DNA from: Anaerolineae bacterium | GTDB lineage: Bacteria; Chloroflexota; Anaerolineae; UBA3071 | NCBI GenBank assembly: GCA_029907105.1 | Contig: JARYMM010000001.1 | Span: 1-64,000 of the forward strand | Length of the DNA stretch: 64,000 nt | Direction: 5' to 3' | Shown: piece by piece, positions 52,133 through 60,688 of the stretch | How the letters are laid out: the number at the start of each line of letters is the position of its first letter | Position numbering within the stretch: position 1 is the first letter of the stretch | Made by a program: the position numbers and the translations under genes | The notes under the pieces: model-generated | Told to the model about the DNA's origin: nothing | Databases searched by the model: none | What the model saw: only the letters and a program-made list of their open reading frames with translations

Positions 52133-53317
52133 CTACTCCAATGCCTCCAATACGACCTCGGTGATATCCTGGACGCGCAGGCGGAGGCCCTCGGCACGGG
52201 CCGCGCCGGTCAGCGTCCGTTCGCATTGCTGACAGGCTGACACCAGCGTGCCTGCGCCCACCTCGGCAGCCTGGCGAATGCGGTTGCGGGCCACAGCCTG
52301 GCTCACCTCCGGGGCGAAACTCTCCAGGTTGCCGCCGCCGCCGCAACAATGGGCACCCTCGCCGTTCTCCGCCATCTCGATCAGCCGCAACCCGGGGATC
52401 TGCCGCAGGATGCGGCGCGGGGCCTCGGTCACGCCTCCCTTGCGTCCCAGGTCGCATGGGTCGTGGTAGGTCACGGTCTGCCGCAGCTCGCGCAGCTTGA
52501 GGTTGCCTTCTTCCAGGAGATCGGCCAGGAACTCGGTGGCGTGCTGGACTTCCAGCCCTCTCATCGGAGGGGATGAGGAGAGGGTGGCCAGGGCAACCGG
52601 ATAAGAATGCTTCCAGAAGTAGAAGCAGGATGGGCAGGTCATGACCACTTTCTTTACTCCCATGGCCTGCACGGCTTCGACGTTGTGAAGGATCAATTCG
52701 CGGGCCTTCTCCATCTCGCCGTTGATAAACATCGGGTAGCCGCAGCACCACTCGGCCCCACCCAGCAGGGCATAGTCCACACCGGCGCGGTCGAAGACCT
52801 GCACCAGGGCCTGGGGCACCTTGTAGCTGCGCGGGAAGAAGGAACTGACGCAGCCCACGAAATAGGCGACCTCGGCCCGCCCCTTGCCCAGGCCGCTGGG
52901 CGGGGTGGGAAGGTTATCCGCCCACACGAGCCGGCCGGCGTTCTCCTCGGCCGAGATATTCCGGTAGTGGGCGATGCGGCTGTCCAACTCGGCGAGGGCC
53001 CTGGGCAGCAGGCCGAGATGGGCGAGCTCGCCACGGGTCAGCTCTAGAATGCGGTCCACAGCCACGCCGCTGGGGCAGATGAAGGTACAGGCGCCGCACA
53101 GCAGGCAGCGGAAGAAGGCCGCCGAGTAGCCATCCGTAGGGGCCTCCAATAGCCCTTCCTTGAGGGCCCGCACCAGAGCCACGCGGGCGCGCGGCGAGTC
53201 GGTCTCCTTGAGGCTCTGCCGATAGCCAGGACAGACGGCCAGGCAAAGCCCGCAGCGCATGCAATAGAGAACCTCTTCTTCAAGGGGTCGTTGTGATTGG
53301 GTAAGTGAATGATCCAT
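52133..53317 (-). CDS. Iron-sulfur electron-transfer subunit (GlcF family)
   Basis: 394 residues. Two [4Fe-4S] motifs at the N-terminus (CMRCGLCLAVCP, CLLCGACTFICP) and two CCG domains (WCCGYPMF, HCCGGGGN with associated Cys). GlcF carries electrons from the GlcD flavin to the quinone pool. The start is taken as ATG 53317 because the open frame beyond it covers a repeat-like intergenic region and lacks homology; no clear ribosome site is visible. Confidence 0.9.
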   Translation of the reverse strand: MDHSLTQSQRPLEEEVLYCMRCGLCLAVCPGYRQSLKETDSPRARVALVRALKEGLLEAPTDGYSAAFFRCLLCGACTFICPSGVAVDRILELTRGELAHLGLLPRALAELDSRIAHYRNISAEENAGRLVWADNLPTPPSGLGKGRAEVAYFVGCVSSFFPRSYKVPQALVQVFDRAGVDYALLGGAEWCCGYPMFINGEMEKARELILHNVEAVQAMGVKKVVMTCPSCFYFWKHSYPVALATLSSSPPMRGLEVQHATEFLADLLEEGNLKLRELRQTVTYHDPCDLGRKGGVTEAPRRILRQIPGLRLIEMAENGEGAHCCGGGGNLESFAPEVSQAVARNRIRQAAEVGAGTLVSACQQCERTLTGAARAEGLRLRVQDITEVVLEALE

Positions 53318-53339
53318 CACAACACAGGTTGTATTAAGT

Positions 53340-53434
53340 AGGGGCGGGTTTCCCGCTGCAGGCACAGAGTTCGCTGGCAATATGTGGACACGGGTAATGG
53401 GGATCACCCCATCAAACCAGAGAAACCCGCCCCT
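53340..53434. repeat. 95-bp element with 13-bp terminal inverted repeats
   Basis: AGGGGCGGGTTTC (53340-53352) and GAAACCCGCCCCT (53422-53434) are exact complements enclosing 69 bp that contain another small palindrome (ATGGGG..CCCCAT). The layout suggests a small MITE-like element or a structured leader in the 125-bp gap between LarA and GlcF-like genes. No target duplication is obvious. Confidence 0.65.
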
Positions 53435-53442
53435 TGCAGACA

Positions 53443-54732
53443 TTATGCCGATTGCACCACCGGCAGGGTGAGCAGGGCATGGGGCACGATGAGCACGTCC
53501 AGCTCCGGCCCCAAAGCCTCGGCGGCCAGGCCCAGCGCCTCTTCCATGGTCGCCGCAGGGATCATTTTGGCCGCCCGCACCACATCTGGCGTTTCAGCGC
53601 CGACGATGACGACGGGGTTAACCTCCATGACTTTGGCCATGATGAAGGCGCGCTGCGCGCCGGGCGGGTAGCCCGTGCGCCGCAGCTCCGCCAGCAGGCT
53701 GGGCATGTCCCGGGCCTCTCGCATCTTCTCCAGGAAGCGCTGTTCTCCCGCCCCCTCGCCCGCGCCCTCCTGACAGCGGGCGGGGATGATCAGGAAGCCT
53801 CCCGGCCTGACTACCGGCGTGGGGGCGAAGAAAAGGTAGCTGGCCGCCCGGCAGGCCTGGTAGAGGTTGGCGTCCTTGGGAAAGCCCACGCCGCCGATGG
53901 CCACGTCAACCTGCCGGGGCACAGTCACCTCGTACAGCTCCCTGGCCAGGGATACCAGCTCCAGGAAAGCGGCCTCCGGCTCGCCGGCGCGCACGGCCAC
54001 CACCCGCTTCTCGTCATCCAGCACCACGTTGAGGATGAAGCGCAGCCCGGCCCGCCGCGCCGCTTCCGTTATAGCCTCATGGAAAGGATTGCCCTCGATG
54101 CGGCCCAGCCGCGTGCCGGGATGGTCCACCATCTGCGGGCCATGGGTGTAGGCGATCATGGCCTCGCCGGCCGCGCCCACGGCCACCGTCTTGCGCCCAC
54201 CGGAGTAGCCGGCGTACTGGTGCGGCTCGACGATGCCTGTGGCGATGAGCAGGTCGGCTTCGTAGGCCGCCCGGTGCACGGAAAGGGGAATGCCCGATTC
54301 CGTCGTGCCCAGGTCCACCAGCGCATCGGGGTTCTGTGGCTCGTTGTCAATCACGCGATAGCGGGCCACCACCTCGGCGCCCAGCTTGCTGGCCTTCTCC
54401 TGCGGCGTGCTGGGGCGGTGCATGCCGATGCCGCAGAGCAGTGTGATGTCCTCATCGCGCACGCCGGCAGCGGCCAGTTCCCTCAGCAGTGCCGGCACCA
54501 GCAGGTGATCGGGGCTGGTGCGGGTGATGTCGGTGAAGACGATACAGACGGTGTCGCCCGGGCGGGCCAGCTCCCGCAGGGGCGGCGAGTTGACCGGCTG
54601 GGCCAGAGCTGCGGCGATAGCCGCAGGGACGTCGGCGATGGGCTCCACCTTCTTCGACTCCACCACCGTGCCACGCATCCCTGGCGGCAGGTCAAAGGTC
54701 AACTCCCCTTTTCCGTATGGTACTTTGTACAT
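53443..54732 (-). CDS. larA: LarA family protein (nickel-dependent lactate racemase type)
   Basis: 429 residues. The N-terminal DUF2088 domain has FTDITRTSPDHLLVP, GIGMHRPST, IVEPHQYAGYSGGRKTVAVG (the Lys that binds the nickel-pincer cofactor) and AYTHGPQM, giving the expected His ligands. LarA-type enzymes racemise lactate or other 2-hydroxyacids. No larB, larC or larE cofactor genes are in the window. Placed just downstream of GlcF/GlcD it could feed one lactate enantiomer to the oxidase. ATG 54732. Confidence 0.87.
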   Translation of the reverse strand: MYKVPYGKGELTFDLPPGMRGTVVESKKVEPIADVPAAIAAALAQPVNSPPLRELARPGDTVCIVFTDITRTSPDHLLVPALLRELAAAGVRDEDITLLCGIGMHRPSTPQEKASKLGAEVVARYRVIDNEPQNPDALVDLGTTESGIPLSVHRAAYEADLLIATGIVEPHQYAGYSGGRKTVAVGAAGEAMIAYTHGPQMVDHPGTRLGRIEGNPFHEAITEAARRAGLRFILNVVLDDEKRVVAVRAGEPEAAFLELVSLARELYEVTVPRQVDVAIGGVGFPKDANLYQACRAASYLFFAPTPVVRPGGFLIIPARCQEGAGEGAGEQRFLEKMREARDMPSLLAELRRTGYPPGAQRAFIMAKVMEVNPVVIVGAETPDVVRAAKMIPAATMEEALGLAAEALGPELDVLIVPHALLTLPVVQSA

Positions 54733-54748
54733 CTTTTGGGCTAGAGAG

Positions 54749-55123
54749 CTACACAAGGACTATCCGCAACGCCTCTTCGTCAATGATGAACTCCTCGGTA
54801 GCCGGGTCGAGTTTTATCTTCCACCGCTGCAAGAAGTCAGCTCCCAAGATCACTTCATAGGGGAGTTTTGGAACCACCAGGAACATATGAGGCAAGGCGT
54901 GGCCATCTATGTCTGCTTGCAGGACAGTCGTGTATTCCGCCGTGAAGGTGGTCTTGTCCCCCAGGGTGAAAGACAGAGGCACTGGTGCCTTCAGGATAGG
55001 GGAAAGCCGCCTCGCCACATCCTCTCTGACGAAGCAAGCGGAAGCTCCGGTATCGAAGAGGACCTGGCACTCCTCCCTTCCGAGACTTCCTGCAAGCGCC
55101 AACTTTTTCCTGATCAATCCCAT
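54749..55123 (-). CDS. Retropepsin-like aspartyl protease
   Basis: 124 residues. CQVLFDTGASACFV gives the catalytic Asp-Thr-Gly of a retropepsin monomer, and YEVILGADFLQRW the second conserved strand; a homodimer would be needed for activity. Such short bacterial proteins are common and their role is mostly unknown. It ends 16 bp before the LarA ATG. Confidence 0.8.
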   Translation of the reverse strand: MGLIRKKLALAGSLGREECQVLFDTGASACFVREDVARRLSPILKAPVPLSFTLGDKTTFTAEYTTVLQADIDGHALPHMFLVVPKLPYEVILGADFLQRWKIKLDPATEEFIIDEEALRIVLV

Positions 55124-55177
55124 CGTTTACCTCATCGTTCTAACAGTATCGCCTTGCTTTGCTGACGACGCCGATCG

Positions 55178-55612
55178 CTACCGTCCGGCTGCCGCTCGCA
55201 AGTTTTCCACAAACCAGGCATCGCTCTCGGCCACATGGCGGGCGATCTCGGCAAGGGACCACTCCGCCTCGCCCAGCGGATGGGCATCCAGTTGCTCCGC
55301 CGTGACCCCGACGAGTTCGGCGATGAGACGGCCACGCGTTTCGCCCCACAGGTTCAGGGCATAGTTGACCTGCCCTGCTTCCATCACATCGAGGCAGTGA
55401 GGGTCCAGAGCCTGGCGGGTGTGGAGCATCTGACGCAGATGATTGTCATCGTGCCAGCGCAGGTCGGCGAAGTATTGCTTGACCGGCTCCTGCAAATCCC
55501 CACCGACCTTGCCCATGTCCTCCGGTGTGAGGCCCATGTCCAAAATGGCCTCCACCGAAGCCAGATAGCTCTCGAAGAGCTGGCGCATGAGATCTTTGAC
55601 TCGCGGTTCCAT
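55178..55612 (-). CDS. DinB-like four-helix protein
   Basis: 144 residues, starting at ATG 55612 with AAAGGAGG 8 nt upstream. The helical layout and ATEW-like segment EAEWSLAEIARHVAESDAWF suggest the DinB/YfiT-like metal-binding bundle, but only some of the three usual His are present (His in ARHVAES, HDDNHLR). Function unknown. Confidence 0.65.
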   Translation of the reverse strand: MEPRVKDLMRQLFESYLASVEAILDMGLTPEDMGKVGGDLQEPVKQYFADLRWHDDNHLRQMLHTRQALDPHCLDVMEAGQVNYALNLWGETRGRLIAELVGVTAEQLDAHPLGEAEWSLAEIARHVAESDAWFVENLRAAAGR

Positions 55613-55704
55613 TGGGAAATCCTCCTTTCTGTCATCCGGGCTCCTGCCGGACAGCCATGTCCGGCGGCCTGACTGGTCAGAACCCAGCCTGAGCAAGCTG
55701 CTTC

Positions 55705-56463
55705 TCACAACATACGCAACCCCGCCGCCGTAGAGAACACGATGAGCAACTGCCCTACGATGTAAGTCATCCACACCAGGTCGCCAATCAGCAGGAAATG
55801 GCCATTCTGGAACAGCCGATGTCCCAGCAGCGTGTCGGAGATCACGAACAGCGCGCCGCCCATCGCCAGCGGCACAAAATGCACTTCTTGCAGCGCCAGG
55901 CTCAGCGCCAGCCCGGCCATCGCTGCCAGCAGCAGCGCATAAGCCAGCGAGCCATAGCTGAGCATGGCAGGCGTCTGCGGCGAGCGGATCAGCGTCCACC
56001 ACAGCACCACGGCGACAAGCAGGAAGCCAACCAGCGCAGCGGCCCGCGCGCTGCCGCTGTGCAGTCCCAGCACTGTCCCCAGCCGCAGATAGCCGACGAT
56101 GTACAGCACGTGGGCCGCGCCGAAAGCGGCCATGCCGAAGAGCACGTGCTGCGGCAGCGGCAGGAGCTCAGCCATGATCAGGTCGCCAAGGAGCGAAAAA
56201 GCCATGCCCCAGAACAGCAGTGCGGCGTAGCTGGCCAGCGGCGTGCCGGCCGCGCCCACTCGCCACCAGAGCAGGGCGCAGGCCACCAGGATGGCTGACG
56301 AGAGCAGCTTGTTGGCGCGGGGGATGCGGTTTATCCGTTTCTCGTCCAGCCGCCCGAAGGCAAAGCCCAGGACCAACAGCCCTGTCCAGAGGGCCAGCAA
56401 TGCGTACAACAGGACAACATACGGTTTGGAAATGAGCAGTCTGAAGCAGCAAAGGCTTTCCAG
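55705..56463 (-). CDS. YhhN family membrane protein
   Basis: About 250 residues with eight membrane helices. GMAFSLLGDLIMAEL and GGALFVISDTLLGHRLF contain the paired Gly-Asp / Ser-Asp motifs of the YhhN/TMEM86 family, whose eukaryotic members are lysoplasmalogenases. The start is uncertain: between the malate/lactate dehydrogenase stop and the first helix there is no ATG, GTG or TTG in frame; the CTG at 56463 with GAGAGGG upstream is a guess. Confidence 0.75.
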   Translation of the reverse strand: MESLCCFRLLISKPYVVLLYALLALWTGLLVLGFAFGRLDEKRINRIPRANKLLSSAILVACALLWWRVGAAGTPLASYAALLFWGMAFSLLGDLIMAELLPLPQHVLFGMAAFGAAHVLYIVGYLRLGTVLGLHSGSARAAALVGFLLVAVVLWWTLIRSPQTPAMLSYGSLAYALLLAAMAGLALSLALQEVHFVPLAMGGALFVISDTLLGHRLFQNGHFLLIGDLVWMTYIVGQLLIVFSTAAGLRML

Positions 56464-56492
56464 TTCTTCGTTTCCCTCTCTTGTTTTTTCCC

Positions 56493-57596
56493 CTACAAAT
56501 CGTACTCTACTCCCGTCTCCTCGGCAATCTTGCGCAGGTCGGCGACGACCTTGGGATGGAGCGGGATGCCGTGAGCCAGCCGCTCCTCGGCCATCTCGAA
56601 CTCTTTCTCGCCGTGGATGTAGATGCGCTCCTGCCCCTCGGCCCTGGCCGAATGCTTCAAACATCGGATGATGTCATCCATGGTGGCCTTGAATTCCGCC
56701 AGCGGCCGGAAACCATCCACGCGCAAAGCGCCGAAGAAATGCCCCACGTTGGCCGGCAGCGGCCTTCCCTCCGCCGTCTTGGGGTAGATGTTGGTGGCGT
56801 ATCCGGCGCCGGGCAACACGCCCGAAAGCACGTCCACCAGCAAAGCCAGGCCATACCCTTTGTGACCGCCGAGTTCTTCGCCCGCGCCACCCAAGGGCAG
56901 GAGCCCCCCGCCTGCCCGGCTCAGGAAATTGCGCAGCACCCGCCCGGCATCCGTGGTCGGCAGGCCCTGTTCGTCTGTGGCCCAGCCCAGGGGCAGCGGC
57001 TTTCCCTGGCGATCGTATTCCTCCAGCTTGCCCCGCGGCACGGTGGAGGTGGCCATGTCCAGCACAAAGGGGCGCTCCTCACCTGCCGGGGCCGCCACGC
57101 TGATGGGATTGGTGCCCAGCATGGCGTCGCGGCCGAAAGTGGGCACCACCAGCACGTCGGCATTGGTCATGGAAATGCCGATGCACTCATGCTCCAGGGC
57201 CATCATGGCGTAGTAGCCGGCGATACCGTAGTGGTTGGAGTTGCGCACGGTGACGAAGCCCGCGCCGACCTGCAGCGCCTTCTCGATGGCCAGCCGCATG
57301 GCCCGCACCGACACCGGCTGGCCGAGCCCGGCGCCGCCGTCTATCAGCGCCGTAGCCGGCATCTCGTGCACGACCGTGATCTTCGGCCGGGCCAGCATCA
57401 CCCCATCACGCAGGCCGTTGACGTAACGGCGGAGCCGCGCCACGCCGTGCGAGTCGATCCCCCGCAGATTGGCGGCCACCAGATTGTCGGCGGTGATCGC
57501 CGCATCCTCCGGTGGCACGTCCAGCTTGACGAACACCCGCGTGCAGAAATCCTTCAGCGGCTCTGCCCAGACGACGGTTGCACTCTCTTCAGACAT
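56493..57596 (-). CDS. Malate/L-lactate dehydrogenase (type 2)
   Basis: 367 residues of the non-Rossmann LDH2/MDH family. Conserved blocks: NLRGIDSHGVARL (catalytic His), RNSNHYGIAGYYA, SMTNADVLVVPTFGRD and LGTNPIS, and a full C-terminal domain. Members oxidise malate, lactate, ureidoglycolate or related acids with NAD(P); the substrate cannot be read. The surrounding genes make malate or lactate likely. Confidence 0.9.
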   Translation of the reverse strand: MSEESATVVWAEPLKDFCTRVFVKLDVPPEDAAITADNLVAANLRGIDSHGVARLRRYVNGLRDGVMLARPKITVVHEMPATALIDGGAGLGQPVSVRAMRLAIEKALQVGAGFVTVRNSNHYGIAGYYAMMALEHECIGISMTNADVLVVPTFGRDAMLGTNPISVAAPAGEERPFVLDMATSTVPRGKLEEYDRQGKPLPLGWATDEQGLPTTDAGRVLRNFLSRAGGGLLPLGGAGEELGGHKGYGLALLVDVLSGVLPGAGYATNIYPKTAEGRPLPANVGHFFGALRVDGFRPLAEFKATMDDIIRCLKHSARAEGQERIYIHGEKEFEMAEERLAHGIPLHPKVVADLRKIAEETGVEYDL

Positions 57597-57650
57597 CTTT
57601 CTCTCCTCTCACTTCGCGCGGGGACCCATAGGTCTGACTCAGCTCCCTCG

Positions 57651-57706
57651 CTGCCTTGTTGCCTCATTGCCTTGTTGCCTCATTGCCTCATTGCCCCGTT
57701 GCCTCG
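57651..57706. repeat. Octamer array, consensus TTGCCTCA (7 units)
   Basis: CTGCCTTG, TTGCCTCA, TTGCCTTG, TTGCCTCA, TTGCCTCA, TTGCCCCG, TTGCCTCG in perfect 8-bp register. It covers the stop of the DUF1385 gene (57688) and the intergenic space. Confidence 0.92.
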
Positions 57707-58611
57707 TTCCTCACCCCATCCGCTGCCAACACCTTCTCCAGGGCGGCTATGGCACATTCCAGCATGCGTTCGTCGGGCTCGCGCGTCGTCAATCGTTGCA
57801 CCAGCAGGCCAGGTGCGGTCAGCCAGCGCACCAGGGGGTTGTCCTGGTGGTTGGCGCTGAAGCGCACCAACTCATAAGCGATGCCGGCGACCACGGGGAT
57901 GAGCAGCAGGCGGGCCAGCAGCCGCTGCCACCAGTGATCGAACTGGAAGGGGGCGAAAAGGAGAATGGCCACCATGACCACCAGCAGCAGGAAGCTGGTG
58001 CCGCAGCGGGTATGGGCGGTGGGGAAAGCGTTCACTTCCTGGGGTGTCAGCGGTCGCCCTGCCTCGTAAGCGTTGACCGTCTTGTGCTCCGCGCCGTGGT
58101 GAGCGAAGACACGCCGCACGTCGGGCATGAAGCTGATGGCCCAGACGTAGCCGATGAACAGCGCCAGCCGCAAAGCCCCCTCCAGCAGGCTGCTCAGCAG
58201 GTGCGAAGCGATGAACCGCTCCAGCCACTGCGCCACCAGGCTGGGAATGAAGAAAAAGACGCCGATGCCGATGGCCAGGGACAGGGTGATCGTCCCCCAG
58301 GCCAGCGGGCCGCTGAACTCGATGTCCTCTTCCTCGGCCAGCGCCACATTGGCGGAGAAGGTCAGCGTGCGCATGCCCAGCACCAGGGCATCCCACAGCA
58401 CGCCCAGCCCGCGCAGGAAGGGCAGCCGGAACCAGCGGCTGGTGTAAATCCGTCCCCGCAGCGGCTCGTCGTGCAGGACGATGTGGCCCTGGGGATGGCG
58501 CGCGGCCACGGCCATGTGCGTGCGCCCGCGCATCATCACCCCCTCGATAACCGCCTGCCCGCCGTAGTGAAACCTGTCTTCGGCTCTCCCCCGGTGGTGA
58601 TTTCCTGCCAT
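57688..58611 (-). CDS. DUF1385 membrane protein
   Basis: 307 residues. HYGGQAVIEGVMMRG near the N-terminus is the DUF1385 signature, followed by several membrane helices and HHGAEHKTVNAYEAG and HTRCGTSFLL, rich in conserved His/Cys that may bind metal. The family is widespread in Gram-positives and Chloroflexota, often near prfA; its role is not established. ATG 58611 with GGGAGAGAAG directly upstream. Confidence 0.88.
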   Translation of the reverse strand: MAGNHHRGRAEDRFHYGGQAVIEGVMMRGRTHMAVAARHPQGHIVLHDEPLRGRIYTSRWFRLPFLRGLGVLWDALVLGMRTLTFSANVALAEEEDIEFSGPLAWGTITLSLAIGIGVFFFIPSLVAQWLERFIASHLLSSLLEGALRLALFIGYVWAISFMPDVRRVFAHHGAEHKTVNAYEAGRPLTPQEVNAFPTAHTRCGTSFLLLVVMVAILLFAPFQFDHWWQRLLARLLLIPVVAGIAYELVRFSANHQDNPLVRWLTAPGLLVQRLTTREPDERMLECAIAALEKVLAADGVRNEATGQ

Positions 58612-58640
58612 CTTCTCTCCCGTTATTCCCGATGAGCAGC

Positions 58641-59540
58641 TCAGCACAGCAGCACCCCCAGGGCGATGCTGGCCAGCTTGGTCTCCAAGGGGGCGGAGCG
58701 GGAGGCCACCACCAGCGGCGCGCTGGCGCCCACGACCACGCCGCACATCGTGCCTTTGGCGAAGTAGATCATCGCCTTGGCCAGCAGATTCGCAGCCTCG
58801 ATGTCGGGGGCGATGAGGATGTCGGCGCGGCCAGCGACGGGGCTGTTGATGCTCTTGGCTTCCGCTGACTCCAGGGAGATGGCGTTGTCCAAGGCCAGCG
58901 GACCATCCACGATGGCCCCCTGGATCTGATGGCGGTCGGCCATCTTGGCCAGGTTGGCCGCATCCAGGGTGGCCGGGATCTTGGGATTGACCATCTCCGT
59001 CCCGGCCAGGATGGCCACGCGCGGCTGTTCCACGCCCAGAGCCTGGGCCACGAACACGGCGTTACGCACGATGTCCACTTTTTGCTCCAGCGTGGGGGCC
59101 ACGACCACACCGCCATCGCTGACGAAGAGCAGACGGTTGTAGCCGGGAAGCTCGATAACGGCGACGTGAGTCAGCAGATTGCCGGTGCGCAACCCCGTCT
59201 CCCTGTCCAATGCGGCCTTCAGGAAGGCCCCGGTCTCGATCTTGCCCTTCATGGCCATCTGAGCGTGGCCCAAGCGCACCAGTTCCATCGTCTTACGCGC
59301 CGCGGCGCGGACGTTGGCTTCGTCCACAATCATCATGTGACCGATGTCCAACTTCTCCTCTTCGGCCGTGCGTCGAATGACGGCCCGATCTCCGACCAGG
59401 ATACAATCGGCGATGCCGGTCTGTTCTGCCGTATGCGCCGCTTCCAGGATCTGCGGGTCGTCGGCGCTGGCGATGGCCACGCTCCTGGGCCCTTTCTCCC
59501 GCGCCTTGGCCAGCAGTTGTTCAAACGTGGTGATGGCCAT
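58641..59540 (-). CDS. ptb: Phosphate butyryltransferase-like
   Basis: 299 residues of the phosphate acetyl/butyryltransferase family. AMKGKIETGAFLKAALDRE, VIELPGYNRLLFVSDGGVV and APTLEQKVDIVRNAV are Ptb-type features; IVDGPLALDNAISLESAEAK is the substrate region. It exchanges acyl-CoA and acyl phosphate. A partner butyrate kinase is not in the window, so the exact substrate (butyryl, acetyl or other) is open. Confidence 0.87.
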   Translation of the reverse strand: MAITTFEQLLAKAREKGPRSVAIASADDPQILEAAHTAEQTGIADCILVGDRAVIRRTAEEEKLDIGHMMIVDEANVRAAARKTMELVRLGHAQMAMKGKIETGAFLKAALDRETGLRTGNLLTHVAVIELPGYNRLLFVSDGGVVVAPTLEQKVDIVRNAVFVAQALGVEQPRVAILAGTEMVNPKIPATLDAANLAKMADRHQIQGAIVDGPLALDNAISLESAEAKSINSPVAGRADILIAPDIEAANLLAKAMIYFAKGTMCGVVVGASAPLVVASRSAPLETKLASIALGVLLC

Positions 59541-59549
59541 GCCTGTCTC

Positions 59550-60431
59550 CTATGTGCCCGGTGCCCGATGGCGGGTGAGGCTGCGCCACATCCAACGTCG
59601 GCGCAACCGCCGCAGCGCCCATCGGGCGGCCTGGCTGACCGGCCCTTGCAGCGCCTGGCCGTCATCGTCCAGAAGCGCCTGCAGGGCCTGGCCGACGGTC
59701 TCATCGAGGGCGGCGTCCCTGCTGCGGCCCAGGGCTTCTGCCGCATACCAGCGCACCTGGGGGTCTGCATCGTGCAGGGCCTTGGCGAGCCCGGCAACGG
59801 CCGCGGCATTGAGGCCCATGCGGCCCAAGGCCCAGGCGGCACTGCGCCGCACCAGCACGTGTTCCTGCTCGTCGTTCAGCCGCACCACCAAAGCGTCGGC
59901 CGCCGAAGGGTCGCCCAATTTCCCCAGGGCCCAGGCGGCCATCCGCCGCACGCCAGCCGCCTCGTCACGCAGCATCTGCAGGAGCAAGGGGACGGCTTCT
60001 GCCGTGCCAATGCGCCCCAGGGCCTCGACGGCGCTGGCGCGCAGCCCCACGTGCTGGCTGCGGGCAGCCTCCAGCAACGCCGGCACGGCCCGTCGGTCCC
60101 CCAACATGCCCAACGCTTCTGCCGCTGCCGCCTGCCGGACCACGGGCGGCGTGCGCAGGGCTTGCAGGAGCGATTCCAGGGAAGCCCGGCTGCCCTGGGT
60201 GGCCAGCGATTGACCGGCCTGCCAGCGCACGAACGGCTCCTTATCTGCCAGCGCTCCTACCAGCGTGATCATCTCGTCCCGATCCAGGGGCACCGTGGCC
60301 AGCGCCGCAGCCATCTCCCAGCGTCGGCGGGGGTTGGGATCGGCCAGGGTGGACACGGGATCACCGACGAAGCGGCGTTGGCGAAGACCCAACCGTGCTG
60401 CCCAGGTGCGAAAGCGCCGCCCCAACTCCAT
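59550..60431 (-). CDS. HEAT/PBS-lyase repeat protein
   Basis: 293 residues. About eight helical HEAT-like repeats of about 31 residues, with units such as RQAAAAEALGMLGDRRAVPA, RASAVEALGRIGTAEAVPLL and RRMAAWALGKLGDPSAADAL. It is a scaffold for protein binding, without catalytic residues. ATG 60431 with GGAGGAG upstream; its own promoter is close by. It probably heads a transcript with ptb, which begins 9 bp later. Confidence 0.88.
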   Translation of the reverse strand: MELGRRFRTWAARLGLRQRRFVGDPVSTLADPNPRRRWEMAAALATVPLDRDEMITLVGALADKEPFVRWQAGQSLATQGSRASLESLLQALRTPPVVRQAAAAEALGMLGDRRAVPALLEAARSQHVGLRASAVEALGRIGTAEAVPLLLQMLRDEAAGVRRMAAWALGKLGDPSAADALVVRLNDEQEHVLVRRSAAWALGRMGLNAAAVAGLAKALHDADPQVRWYAAEALGRSRDAALDETVGQALQALLDDDGQALQGPVSQAARWALRRLRRRWMWRSLTRHRAPGT

Positions 60432-60474
60432 ATGCAGACTCCTCCAGGCAAGAGTAGACAAGGAAATCAGCTAC

Positions 60475-60502
60475 AGTATACCACGTTCGCCCGCCCTGTC
60501 AA
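60475..60502 (-). promoter_or_regulatory. Promoter for the HEAT-repeat gene
   Basis: Minus strand: TTGACA (60502-60497), 16-bp spacer, TATACT (60480-60475) preceded by TGG. Confidence 0.85.
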
Positions 60503-60566
60503 CTGTACCGGGCAGGGATGCGCACGGGAAAGCCTTCTGCTGTGCTATGCTCGATGAGCCGTCCGT

Positions 60567-60595
60567 TTGCGCGATGGTGCGGCTTGTGCTAGAAT
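60567..60595 (+). promoter_or_regulatory. Promoter for the large glycosidase-like gene
   Basis: TTGCGC (60567-60572), 17-bp spacer, TAGAAT (60590-60595). It diverges from the HEAT-gene promoter. The leader is about 87 nt. Confidence 0.7.
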
Positions 60596-60688
60596 AAAGG
60601 CCGTCTTTGCCCGAAACAGCGCCTGGGGGCGCCGTTTACGGACTTGTGGTTGTCTACGAAAAAACACAAAGGAGCAAAAAGCAGTGTC

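Noticed and set aside
42635-57706. CRISPR arrays at the tandem repeat loci
   Set aside because: Units are 7-8 bp without spacers and no cas genes are nearby.
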